From NCBI GenBank assembly GCA_030142905.1, contig JASJOG010000092.1, positions 806,001 through 870,000 of the forward strand: a stretch of 64,000 bases of DNA. Reading direction: 5' to 3'. This DNA comes from Heliopora coerulea. Lineage: Eukaryota > Cnidaria > Anthozoa > Scleralcyonacea > Helioporidae. The notes below the pieces were generated by a model. It saw only the letters and a program-made list of their open reading frames with translations. It was not told the origin of the DNA and made no database searches. Shown here one piece after another: positions 12,401 through 20,631 of this stretch (position 1 is the first letter of the stretch; each line of letters starts with the position of its first letter). The translations under genes and the position numbers were made by a program.

Positions 12401-14225
12401 TCATCCATAGGAGTCTCGGTCCTTTCAGGCTCTATACCCCCTCTCGAATGTTCTTCTGGCGCAAATACTGTTGATATCGCAATGTTTAAGTCATTCTCAC
12501 GCACTAATGCTGTCTACGTTCTAGCTCTGAGTTACGTCAGACCATACGACAACGTTAGCTCTGAGATCCAAACCATGAAAGTCACTCTGCTGGGAATTCT
12601 TTAGAGTCCAGTTTGGCTTGTTTCAGTCTCGGGTGCGCTATGCCATTGAACGGCCTTCCAAAACCACCATTCAGACGTGATGTATTCTGAGACCATTCAA
12701 TGATTGTCGTTGTTGTTGTTGTTGTTGCTGTTATTGCCTCAAAAAGAGCACTTAATCCTCAAGAGGGTACTCGGAAAACAACCCAAGAGGAACGTGTTTT
12801 GAAAAGCCTCCGAAGGGAACATGCGTTTTTGAAAAGGCTACTTTATTACGCCGTACAGTTTTGATGGAAGAGACAGGTCGTATCAAGAAACTCTTACAAT
12901 GACAGACAAAATGCGCGATGTTTTATGCCCCGTCCACACCACACCGTTTTTTAAGCCATTTAAAAAACTCGCAGTACGTGCTTTATCAGATCTAAAACTC
13001 TCGACTACCGCCTCGTGTTTTAAATCCAATAAAGCACTCCTGCCGGGTTTTGAAATATGACTTAAAGTGACCTGATTATGGCAGGAGTAAAGACAACTGC
13101 TGAACAACTGCTGTTCCGTTTCAGTTCACTCTGCCGCAATGTGCGTGATGCCATCTCAATCATGTGCACCACTTCACTCCACTGACATTACACTACCACA
13201 TTCCCCTTCACTCTCTTCCAGTTGGCTTCGTTCTATTCTTGACCACTCTCTGTTCTTAACAACTTTCTTTTTTGACGTTTTTTAAGCTTGCACCAATCAA
13301 GTTAGGTCGCTACGGTGAAGATGTTTTATTTTACCTTTATTATACCAACGAGGGAGACGTTTTACAACTTGCGGCGGCCGCTGAATTGTAAGTAATGTTT
13401 GGAATTCACTGACTACTTGAAACATAGTTGAATGAAGGATCATTTATTTTAACTCGGTTTAATTTTAATAGTTTATTTCAGCTGGATTAGTTTAATTTGG
13501 TTTGGTTTAGTTCTCTTCGGTTCGGGTAGGGTTGATGTTGGGCTCGGGTTTGGGTTTGGGTTTGGGTTTGGGTTGGATTTGAGTTAGTTGGAGCCCAGCT
13601 TATTTCTGTTTAGCCCAATTTTGTTCGGTTTAATTCAGTTTAGTTCTGGCTACCTTAAATCATTTTAGTTTAATTCAGTTTAGTCAAGTTGTACTTTAGT
13701 TTACTCCGATGAACGTCTTGCGCTCGTAGCTTCATTGTGTCTAATCTTGTCGGGTTTTTTTTTGGCTGAATGCTTCTTTTGAACTTTTTCTTCTTTGTTT
13801 AACTTAGTATGGATGATTGTAGTCGATCCACGACACGCACATCCATTGACGATGGCACATATTTTTGAACTTTTAGTTTTACCTCCTTTTGAACTTCTAG
13901 TTGTAAAAATCTTAGTTGTACCCCCTGCGCGCTAATTGTTTTCCTATACACATCACTGACACAGCCAAGTTAGTTTTCGATAAACCTAAGGTCCTATTTT
14001 GTTCCCCTTCCTAGATATTCACGCGACTGGAGATACCACAAAGATGAACGCATTTGGCTTATGAGAGTTCCCGGAGTAGAACCCCTTCACAAGACAGGTG
14101 CATTCGAAAGGGGAACTTACTACTTCTTCGATTATCTGAACTGGAGGAAAATCGCAAAAGAATTTCATCTTGAATACGACAAACTGGAGGAGAAGCCAAC
14201 GTTACAGCCTTTGACCACTCAGTGA
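345..14225 (+). CDS. CNOT2: CCR4-NOT transcription complex subunit 2, 5'-partial gene (21 exons visible)
   Basis: CNOT2 is a core subunit of the CCR4-NOT deadenylase; with CNOT3 it docks on the CNOT1 C-terminus and supports mRNA deadenylation and repression. Exons seen: 345-485, 704-770, 1123-1176, 1302-1369, 2169-2296, 2766-2912, 3187-3249, 3564-3639, 4717-4768, 5749-5919, 6786-6875, 7160-7197, 7808-7826, 8218-8260, 8798-8859, 9151-9268, 10073-10111, 10501-10562, 11897-11946, 13287-13387, 14015-14225. All have AG/GT borders and every phase joins, giving 1800 nt = 599 residues plus stop. Landmarks typical of the family are GLDLSDFP, NEDFPALPG, DQFGMIGLLTFIRAAET, LGRYGED and FERGTYYFFD. Human CNOT2 is 540 residues, so this form is longer, mainly in the serine-rich middle. 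The starting exon(s) lie left of the window. Confidence 0.96.
704..770 (+). CDS. CNOT2: CNOT2 exon
   Basis: Phase 0 in, phase 1 out. Ser-rich (ALSSHSSSQATSHLG). The donor is ctg|gtaatc at 771; an earlier ccag|gtccat at 761 is also phase 1 but is a weaker site, and would shorten the product by three residues. Confidence 0.85.
1123..1176 (+). CDS. CNOT2: CNOT2 exon
   Basis: Phase 1 in and out, 54 nt, acceptor ctttag and donor ccag|gtaaga. It encodes a Gly/Ser stretch (APGSQANYFGSGLGSP). Being symmetric and a multiple of three, it could be skipped without shifting frame. Confidence 0.85.
1302..1369 (+). CDS. CNOT2: CNOT2 exon
   Basis: Phase 1 in, phase 0 out, ending TCTCCTCAG|gtaagg. Encodes GGLPTTSIPGAPGSSRGL and similar low-complexity sequence. 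Confidence 0.86.
1370..2168. other. CNOT2 intron with long pyrimidine tract
   Basis: The + strand is strongly C/T rich from about 1420 to 2150. A long open frame runs through it only because the tract lacks purine-containing stops. No gene is supported. Mirror-like polypyrimidine DNA of this kind can form triplexes. Confidence 0.8.
2169..2296 (+). CDS. CNOT2: CNOT2 exon
   Basis: Phase 0 in, phase 2 out, donor ggcag|gtgagt. Encodes FSRSISYPGYHSNHL and a Ser-rich tail. Confidence 0.87.
2766..2912 (+). CDS. CNOT2: CNOT2 exon, SRGIL motif
   Basis: Phase 2 in and out, 147 nt. The split codon gives SRGILSMGQRGGGIG, matching the conserved SRGILPM...GQGIGIP region of animal CNOT2. Donor ggaag|gtagga. 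Confidence 0.9.
3187..3249 (+). CDS. CNOT2: CNOT2 exon with polyglutamine
   Basis: Phase 2 in and out, 63 nt. RSSPGII followed by eight consecutive Gln codons (CAA/CAG), where vertebrate CNOT2 has RSSPSII then a QQ-containing stretch. Donor ggaag|gtatgc. Symmetric, so skippable in frame. Confidence 0.88.
3250..3563. other. CNOT2 intron, second pyrimidine tract
   Basis: CT-rich from about 3260 to 3500 on the + strand, with CTTTCTTTTCT repeats near 3365. Apparent ORFs in two frames are low-complexity shadows. Confidence 0.75.
3564..3639 (+). CDS. CNOT2: CNOT2 exon
   Basis: Phase 2 in, phase 0 out, donor cct|gtaagt, acceptor atttcag. Encodes SSSHGGLVSSISNPLTSAF. Confidence 0.88.
3741..3845. 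repeat. Dispersed repeat family A, intronic copy
   Basis: Core cttgaccagtaaaatcgtct followed by aaattaaaaagtcgcat and ggacc. Diverged copies sit near 840-925, 6062-6125 and 20730-20830 on the + strand and 22505-22590 on the minus strand. No coding capacity; probably an old non-autonomous element. Confidence 0.5.
3880..4440 (-). repeat. Tandem array of 87-bp tRNA-like units
   Basis: Box-A-like segments start at about 3952, 4021, 4108, 4195, 4282 and 4369: five spacings, four of exactly 87 bp and one of 69 bp (an 18-bp deletion). On the minus strand each unit reads like a tRNA head, for example TAGCTCAGTGGTTA (box A) and GTTCGATCTTC (box B) in the copy at 3900-3980. Because 87 is a multiple of three, a minus-strand frame stays open across the array; this is not a gene. 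It may derive from tandemly duplicated tRNA-derived SINE heads. Confidence 0.7.
4440..4530 (-). repeat. SINE-like tail next to the 87-bp array
   Basis: Contains gtcaggggctcag followed by a short hairpin-like ttctgagt block. The same gtcaggggctcag block recurs at 4966-4978 in this region, suggesting one repeat family. Function unknown. Confidence 0.4.
4717..4768 (+). CDS. CNOT2: CNOT2 exon
   Basis: Phase 0 in, phase 1 out, acceptor attgcag, donor aatg|gtaaga. NVFGLPQSSMMNVFSSNG corresponds to the AFGMNNSLSSNIFNG region of vertebrate CNOT2. Confidence 0.9.
4769..5748. other. CNOT2 intron
   Basis: About 980 bp. Contains a short tandem of ttgtgataac near 5330-5357 and the gtcaggggctcag repeat at 4966. 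Nothing coding is supported. Confidence 0.7.
5749..5919 (+). CDS. CNOT2: CNOT2 exon, GLDLSDFP motif
   Basis: Phase 1 in and out, 171 nt. Carries GLDLSDFPVLANR, almost identical to the GLDLSDFPALADR motif of vertebrate CNOT2, then a Ser/Pro stretch and GRASYG (vertebrate GRAPYVG). Donor tatg|gtgagt. Confidence 0.95.
5990..6680. repeat. Degenerate GTGGA/GATGG purine-rich repeat
   Basis: CNOT2 intron filled with variants of ggaggtggagatatgg. A longer block starting gtggaaatgtg at 6311 recurs about 142 bp later at 6453, both followed by gtggaggtgat and agttagtgac. The minus-strand ORF across it is a repeat shadow. Confidence 0.65.
6786..6875 (+). CDS. CNOT2: CNOT2 exon, NEDFPALPG motif
   Basis: Phase 1 in and out, 90 nt. 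LVSKRGEPSTEF then MLNEDFPALPG, matching the HNEDFPALPG motif of animal CNOT2. Acceptor tctcatag, donor tcag|gtgggt. A polypyrimidine run is poor upstream, so the acceptor was chosen by phase and homology. Confidence 0.92.
6905..7010. repeat. CAA/CGG trinucleotide microsatellite
   Basis: Imperfect (AAC)n with interspersed GGC in a CNOT2 intron. The Cys/Arg-rich minus-strand ORF is its shadow. Confidence 0.85.
7160..7197 (+). CDS. CNOT2: CNOT2 exon, 38 nt
   Basis: Phase 1 in, phase 0 out. Encodes EQSSESSSQETKP, ends cca|gtaagg, preceded by a strong tttttttag acceptor. Confidence 0.8.
7340..7475. repeat. Dispersed repeat family B, copy 1
   Basis: Blocks aaaaaactcgca, tacgtgct, cgcctcg and ttttaaatccgataaa reappear in the same order at 12945-13070. 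Not coding in either place. Confidence 0.55.
7808..7826 (+). CDS. CNOT2: CNOT2 microexon with NAGNAG acceptor
   Basis: Only 19 nt (QQVQRF plus one base), phase 0 in, phase 1 out, donor ttcg|gtaagt. The acceptor reads ctagcag, so splicing may use 7807 or 7810, adding or dropping one Gln. Inclusion is needed to connect phase 0 of the previous exon to phase 1 of the next. Confidence 0.7.
8218..8260 (+). CDS. CNOT2: CNOT2 exon
   Basis: Phase 1 in, phase 2 out, 43 nt, encodes GNTPSYEQAVKDEM. Acceptor tttatgtag, donor atgag|gtatct. Confidence 0.82.
8490..8655. repeat. ATC/ATT trinucleotide microsatellite
   Basis: Imperfect (ATCATT)n tract in a CNOT2 intron. The acidic Asp-rich minus-strand ORF over it is a repeat shadow. 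Confidence 0.85.
8798..8859 (+). CDS. CNOT2: CNOT2 exon
   Basis: Phase 2 in, phase 1 out, encodes ASTHSQSTQPVKGKIQTSPS. The KGKIQTSP stretch aligns with KKGIQVLPDG just before the vertebrate CNOT2 C-terminal domain. Confidence 0.88.
9151..9268 (+). CDS. CNOT2: CNOT2 exon, start of C-terminal NOT region
   Basis: Phase 1 in, phase 2 out. Contains TNIPKHMVLDQFGMIGLL, then TFIRAAETEPNLVTLALG, nearly identical to vertebrate CNOT2. This begins the region that binds CNOT1 and pairs with CNOT3. Acceptor tcatttag, donor ggaag|gtaggt. Confidence 0.97.
9545..9606. repeat. Dispersed repeat family C, copy 1
   Basis: Sixty bases from cactaatgctgtc through agctctgagttac to cagaccatacg recur at 12499-12556 with few changes. 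Confidence 0.6.
9640..9935 (+). repeat. SINE-like element, copy 1
   Basis: Begins with a gatgttgat hexamer repeat, then a tRNA-type B box (gggttcgattcc at 9733), a conserved body including ccttggtcacatgtgagaag, and a tail gttttctccgggtacccc with agtttcctcc. The same order occurs at 26040-26345. The whole lies in a CNOT2 intron. It looks like a short interspersed element, but no family is claimed. Confidence 0.6.
10073..10111 (+). CDS. CNOT2: CNOT2 exon
   Basis: Phase 2 in and out, 39 nt, encodes SDLTTLGLNLNSPE, identical to vertebrate CNOT2. Donor ccaga|gtaagt. Confidence 0.96.
10501..10562 (+). CDS. CNOT2: CNOT2 exon
   Basis: Phase 2 in, phase 1 out. SLYQTFGSPFSDSPCRPHEI parallels NLYPKFASPWASSPCRPQDI of vertebrates. 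Donor attg|gtaaga. Confidence 0.95.
10563..11896. other. CNOT2 intron
   Basis: About 1.3 kb without recognisable genes or strong repeats. ORFs at 10810-11076 and on the minus strand at 11690-11890 have no exon features. Confidence 0.65.
11897..11946 (+). CDS. CNOT2: CNOT2 exon
   Basis: Phase 1 in, phase 0 out, 50 nt. DFNVPPEYRINSYIREK corresponds to DFHVPSEYLTNIHIRDK. Donor aaag|gtaaaa. Confidence 0.95.
11947..13286. other. CNOT2 intron with dispersed repeats
   Basis: Holds the second copy of repeat family C (12499-12556), a (GTT)8-like microsatellite at 12709-12732 and the second copy of family B (12935-13075). No coding sequence seen. Confidence 0.7.
13287..13387 (+). CDS. CNOT2: CNOT2 exon, NOT box
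   Basis: Phase 0 in, phase 2 out. LAPIKLGRYGEDVLFYLYY followed by EGDVLQLAAAAEL, the most conserved NOT-box segment. Donor gaatt|gtaagt. Confidence 0.97.
13440..13690. repeat. Degenerate GTTTA/GGTTT repeat with (TTTGGG)5
   Basis: CNOT2 intron. Pentamer-like gtttagttt and ggtttggttt words surround gggtttgggtttgggttt at about 13546-13575. It resembles but is not the animal telomere repeat TTAGGG. Confidence 0.6.
14015..14225 (+). CDS. CNOT2: CNOT2 terminal exon
   Basis: Phase 2 in, 70 codons including the TGA at 14223-14225. Contains SRDWRYHKDERIWLMRVPG, then FERGTYYFFDYLNWRK and EFHLEYDKLEEKP, all diagnostic of CNOT2. The tail after KLEEKP (TLQPLTTQ) is shorter than in vertebrates. Confidence 0.97.
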
Positions 14226-16201
14226 ACGTTGATTCAAAGCTATATATACGTGGAGGTATGACATATGCACGTGTATGACACGGTCTCCTGCATAGTTGTA
14301 CAGCATAGATTTTTCATCATTCATTTCCGGCGAGACACTTATTTTCAGACAATGTACCAATATTGTTTTCTACAAAGTGGGCGAAAGAGAGACTTGTAAA
14401 TCATTGTACAGGGCAAATTTATATTACACTAGCTGAAAATTAAAAACCGACTATCCATTGGTGTTTTATGTGGCGAATATATTTGATTTCGTACGGATCT
14501 TTTATCTTTACGATGATATCGCAAAAATTTAGTAAAGAATGGGCCATTTACACTAACCGGTTAAGTCACATGACTTCATATGACGTCACATGACATCATA
14601 TGACATCACATGAGCCCAACCATCTCAAAATAACAGGTATGGAATTATAAAACCAGAAAACGCATTTAGATTAGTGGTTCAAGTAAAATTTCGGAGTATT
14701 GATTTTCAAAACTTGCCTTGCTTGAAGAAACGGGTCAATTTAAGCTAATCGCCTTTTGAACTACCGATCCCTGGTTTTATGAGAGGGTCGAAGTAACGTG
14801 ACTTCTTAGTGCAAGTGGCTGACTAGTTCTGTCACGTGAATATCGCACATTATTCCCGAGCATGCTAGTATGGGGCTATCGCAGAGCATTCGTGAACGTT
14901 CCTTAATCACAAATCCTCATTAAATGACTCAGAGTCTCAGTTTCGACGAATGAAAAATTCTCTGAATTTACTGTTGGGAAATATTTGCCTTCCGAAATTG
15001 CGAAAGTCAGTGGTTGTGAAAATTTCCCTCAGTAGAAGTGAGGTAACTTTGCAGGTGGAAACGGATGTATTCCTCCATAAAATCGTCGAAAACTTTGATT
15101 CGCCGGGGAATGAGTTCGAGGACTCTTTAGTGCTTGACAAATCCTTTAATCATTTGCTTAGTCATATTCTTTTTAATAAAGGTCAAGGCTGGTCGCTGGT
15201 AAGGCGATTGGTGCCTTCCAACGTGTAGTCTGGCACGTCCGGGAGGACCAGTTACTTCCTTAGGGACGACCTCTTGGCATTCAATGAAGCTCAGTAGACA
15301 TGGCAGTGTTCAACAATGTGTTGAAAACCAAAAAGATTGAGAAACAGCGGAAACGTATAGACGTAAAACGGATGTTTTGGCCGAGTTCCTTCGTTGTAGT
15401 GAGTGGGCTTCGCTCGAAACATCATTGCCTCGTGTCTCGGCACTTTCCTAACAGTTCTGGCTTTTTACATATAGTATATAACCAAGAAGATATTTTTGTG
15501 CCCACTTGAAGATGTATACAATCTAAAGAGAAATAGGTACTAATTCGAGTAAGATATGGTCTTCGTGTTACGTAAGATGTAGTAACTCACGAAATATAGA
15601 AGGGCTTCATGTGGCGTTAAATCGTCCATGTTGAAGAGCAACATCACAGTTCCAACGTTCAACAGAGCAAGTAATTGATGTGAATACTTTCGTTTATTAG
15701 GAGTAACTGTCTAACAGATTAATACACGAAATCCCTCTGTAACGTACTTAGTTATTTTTTGATACAAACGTAAGCAGATGTTCATATTTCCTAACTGCCT
15801 TGGTTCTAGAAGATGCTAACCATTTTTGGTGAGGAAATCGAACGACATGTTTATTTAAATCAGTTGAGTTGTGTCACGTTTACATGTCGTTCAACAATGT
15901 CTTTTGCTTTTACTTGATGAAGTATTAATAAGCATGAGGTAAAACAAAGTTACGACGTCCTTTCGTCTGAAGACTGTCCCACGCGTTCCGGGTTTCGCTT
16001 CCAAGTGACTGCGTGGTATATCCTATCGTGGATTTTCGTGAATCTGATTGCCATCTAAAATTAGGAATGCAAGTAATGTGAATGGTTTTAGTAAGCTGGT
16101 GTACATTGGAGTTGTTTTTATTCTAAGCAACTGTTTTAACTTGAAGAAGCAATTTGTAATCGGTGAAACTGACGTGGTGGAATAAAGTTCCCATTTTCCC
16201 T

Positions 16202-16277
<76 letters not shown>

Positions 16278-18408
16278 GTTTTCTCTCTTTTCTCCGGCTT
16301 TTTTGTCTCTCGGACATTCCTTTATTACTGTCTGTAGATCATTGCATAGATCATATAACTACGTCACTTTCCGAGAGTACGTGAAACATGCCATTGCCTA
16401 AAAGAAGTCATTACAATTAAGAGGCGGAACTGGGGGAACCATTTGTGGGATTAATTCCTCAACGCGATAGCGCGTATTTTTTAAAGAAAATCCTGTCTTT
16501 TGTTTTGACAATATCACAGCTTGCAAATACCTTTTTGGAGCTTTTTCGGGGCTCTTAAATTGAAAATTATTCCCTGGAGGTCGCTTCGACCTCCCTTGCA
16601 GTGAACAAAAAATGTTTTTTTTTAATTCGGCACCCCCTGTCCGACATCCTGGTTGGCCTCTTCATACCGACGATGGGGGTGTGTTTGCCTTTTTATTTTC
16701 TCTCCACGACACTTAGTTTCGAAATTATAAGAGGAAATGAATGGGGGAGGGATTGAGGTGTCGAAGAATTTCGTAGGTACGAAAATTGGAAAATTTCCTC
16801 TAATTGGAGAGTGATTAAACGATGCAGCTGCCCTACTAGCCATTGTTGTATTCAGATCAGTAGGGCTGCTGATTCTGTCGCATCCCGGCCTAGGCCTCTG
16901 GAGAGATGAGTTCGACCTTAGCAGTGAATTATGGATAATCAGCAAAGAAACGATCAAGTTTAAAGTTTAACTTTATCTGTCCTAATTACCCATGGCTTAC
17001 TGCAAAGGTCAAACTGGTCAGTAAAACATAACCTTTACAAGTTGATTCTTTTTGCCTTTTTTTTTTGTTTGTTTAGTTTTGTGGGTTTTTTTATTTGATG
17101 ATTTAAGAAATGATTCATTAAATTTCACTCAACAGCTATTTGAATTTCAAAACATACCGGAAAAAACATGCCTTTGTAAGTCGCGATTTTACAGTTTGAA
17201 ACGCGAACTAAATCCTTCCCACGCTTTCCGAGGGAAAATTAAAATATCTTGCCAAGTAGCACTCTTTTGAAAATTAAGAGATTTTGTTGACTGAGCATCT
17301 TTATGTATATGGTTAAAGCGTAATGCGTTTTACTTCTCGATATTTTTGACAAATTTACGAAGGGGTCATGCGTTTTGAATGAACATCGACGCACGAATAT
17401 ACCATGTCTGGCTGCGAGTGATGGCATCTCGATATAATTTATTCCATTCTTTCCTTTTGTTTTACGACCCGTAGCGATGACATCCGAGTTACCTCCGGTT
17501 GTAGTCCGATACTTCCTCATTCCTTTCGGGTCGTCGTCATAATAAAGTACCAGATCAACCTTGGACTAGTCAAGTTTCCAGTTTAATATAAACCTTGACG
17601 TTGTTTCATAGAAATATCGGTCAAAGTGCTAGTGTCCTAAGCATATTCACGTCTGGGAGGATTGCTTGTTGAGGCTAAAGACCTGTTCGTGTGACTCCTT
17701 GACTTGGTGTAATCTAGAGAAGTCTATTGAGTATTCCATCACGCACTGTTCATTTGTTGGTATTAAGTGACTGTTGCAAAAGGTTTGCTGGTGTTATCTT
17801 TGTAGCTGCTGAAGAAGTTACTCCGTTTGAAAGAAATACGTTTACTGGCCTTTAGATTACAAACATCTGGAAGATTTTTGACTGGTCGGAAGTTTAGGAG
17901 CTTTTGATTTGGACAGGAAGTTCTGTTGTGTGTAAATAAGTGTATATGTTATATGGTGAAGAAAGTTTCAAAAATTACCAGCTCTTCGCAGTAAGGCAAG
18001 AAAGTCTTTGAACTGGTTCGGATATCATAACTTTGGAAGGCGTTTTTGGCCACAGGACAAAACTCAAGTTCTTTAAATTGGTTCTGGTACTTCTCATCTG
18101 GTTCGTTGGTGTTAAATACGCGCTGAGTCACAAGATAGCAATTGGATTATTTGCTGCGTTGTGCTAAAGTGAACTGGAACGCAGTAGGAACTTCCCGTCT
18201 ACTTTCGTGACTGATTTGAACTAGTCCCTCAACATCGTTTCTGTTGTGATTAGAGGCTTTTTAATTGATCCCAGTCATAATCAGAATGTTTGTTTAAGAG
18301 CTTGGAGGTGCTGTTTCGTCGTTCATGTGAAGCTAAAAATGATTTCTCGTGGATCAAAGTGCTTGGAGCTCAACACCGTTGGAGGACTGGAATAAAAGAA
18401 AGGAAGGA
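14226..18408. other. CNOT2 3' flank and intergenic DNA up to the Dok gene
   Basis: An ATTAAA at 14439-14444 could be the CNOT2 poly(A) signal and AATAAA near 15175 an alternative. The stretch holds a five-unit 10-bp repeat with a perfect TGACGTCA at 14581-14588 and a (CT)n tract. Short ORFs (14950-15228 +, 16622-16957 -) have no recognisable domain. The last few hundred bases before 18409 are presumably Dok 5' UTR and promoter, but no motif defines a start. Confidence 0.6.
16209..16275. repeat. (CT)n microsatellite
   Basis: Uninterrupted CT dinucleotides for about 67 bases, preceded by a C tract. Able to form H-DNA in principle. Confidence 0.97.
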
Positions 18409-18486
18409 ATGGCTAGCAGAAGTACAACTGTGGAGAAAGAGGGCTACATGTGGGTGAAACGACAACCTAGTGTCAAGCAACTCAAG
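18409..18486 (+). CDS. Dok-like exon 1, start of PH domain
   Basis: ATG at 18409 in context gaATGG, 26 codons, phase 0 out, donor ctcaag|gtgaga. EKEGYMWVKRQPSVKQLK is the first strand of a PH domain and joins directly to AWKLRYVAL in exon 2. Confidence 0.88.
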
Positions 18487-20582
18487 GTGAGATCCTAATC
18501 GGCTCACACTCTACTTTTATAGCGATTTGCCCCTTTCTCACTAATGGGGAAATGGCGTGTTTTGTTATACAGCGAAGTAGACGTCTTGTTTTGTTTATGG
18601 TGTGAAGACATTATCTATAAACGACTTCAGTTTTTGACCTTAAAGGGCAAAATGTGCTGAAATTGTACTGGATTACTGTCTTCCGTCTGGGATATTCAGA
18701 GGTCTCGTTACTATTTAAATTTACTTCCGTAGTTGCGATGCAGTAATGTCCATCGGAAGGTAGTTCATCTGTTGTTTTGATTCAGCTTTGCCCAATTCTT
18801 TACCCACTTATGTAATCGCAGACTGCGTTGCATTACTGTGTTGAGGCAATGTTTGCTTTCCACGCTGTTACGTCGCGATAAATGGGGTTTGTTTGAAGAA
18901 TAACATTCTGTTTGAACTGCCACCTTTCTTAATTTCAGTACTTGTACAAATTCAAAGCTAAAAGAATCGCGGTCCACCTTTATTAAATTGCAAATATATC
19001 AAGTATATCCACGCATACAAACTGAAAGGTACTTTAATCGTTTGTGAAGTTCAAAGACAACTGAAGCCATTTCAAGAAAAGACTAACAGACAGCAGATTT
19101 AGGATGTCACTAAGGAGCAGAAAATATGCATCTTAAGACATGCTTAGTAATATATGCTTTTTACTTTAGCAGCCCAAAGATACAAATTAAGTCCCCTGTA
19201 GATATTAAATATGTAAAACTGTGTATTAGCGACGTTTGATTACTTAAGCCCTGTCAACCACTTATAGGACCTGAACACCTCTAATTGTTTCTTAAACTAA
19301 ATCAGATACGAGTTAAGAAAAGGTAAAGTTCCAGTCAGTATATCAAAGGTATTTCTGATGCAAAATTTGTAATGAAATAACTGCCATTTGCTGTATTTGT
19401 TAGTGTAAGCTGCCAGAAACAGAACAGAAATGCAACAGCAATAAGAAGAGTAATTGTTCCTCTTTCCTGTAAGTTATTTGTAAGCACGAAAATCTTGTTT
19501 ATTTTCGCAAAAACCCAGATGTTAACTGCATTGTGGTTACTTTCTCCAGGGCAAGCTGAAACCAGATTTAAACTTGCTTTGGGCAAATTATGACTAACTG
19601 TGGTCACAAATATGAAAATAAACAACCATTTCGTCAATCCAGTTAAAGGATGTTCATAAAGGTTAAGCTATTATAAATATATATGTATGTGTGTATTAAG
19701 ATGATTCCCATAAATGATTTATAAAAAGCAGACAAATGGGTAAAAGAAAGATCTTAAATTGATATAAACTAACAGTAAAAATAATTTAAAATTTATTATA
19801 CCCAAGTAAAAAGTACACTGAAAAACCTCAGCTCAAATTTGAAATTTTGACTTATCTTGAAAGCAAAAAAGAAATTAGTAACATACTGCTTCATTCTAAT
19901 AGTATGGGATATGCATTAAGCTTGATTTAATGTCAACATACATTGATAATCCATGTGAATCATTAATAAAACATAGCCAAGGAGTAAAGGAGCAGTCTTG
20001 ACAGATTAATCACTATCTTCAATACTTATCTTGTTCATAAGTAAGAATTATTTGACCTTCTCTAACAGCACATTTTTGATTGTACATTTAAGAGCAAAGG
20101 CCTTCTTTAAGAATTGATTAAAACCTGTTGTGAAAAATACAACATGAAGGCTATCTTGAAGAATTAATTGAGAACTGTTATGAAAAATGCACTGTCACAG
20201 CTGTGTGATAGGAATCAAGCCCATATATCAGGGAAACTAGCCTAATACTCTATCAGCTGACCAACAAATCCTACTACAGGTAGACTGTCTGCAACTAGTC
20301 AATCAGCAACAGCTCTTATAACTTTGTAGGTAGAGCACTGGACTGATGTTCTAGGATTGAGGTTTCATTCCTCCTGAAAGGCCTTGGTGTTGTATTTTTT
20401 GCATTGGTTCTTAGGTGGGTCTTGTCTTAAATGTATCTTCAAAAATGGCTATTCCAGCTTTTCTTTTCCTAGTGACTATGAAAAAAACAACCAAAAATTG
20501 GGGAATTTTTAAGGTTATTTTTTTGTAACATACCACAGATGAATATACATATATATACATATATATATATATATACATATAC

Positions 20583-20631
<49 letters not shown>

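Noticed and set aside
13546..13575. Telomere-like (TTTGGG)n
   Set aside because: Wrong repeat for animals (TTAGGG), very short and embedded in a related pentamer repeat.
14950..15228. 92-codon ORF downstream of CNOT2
   Set aside because: No domain, no splice or promoter context, overlapped by an equal-length minus-strand ORF.
16622..16957. 111-codon minus-strand ORF
   Set aside because: Not recognised, no start or splice context; may be part of an old repeat but unsupported.
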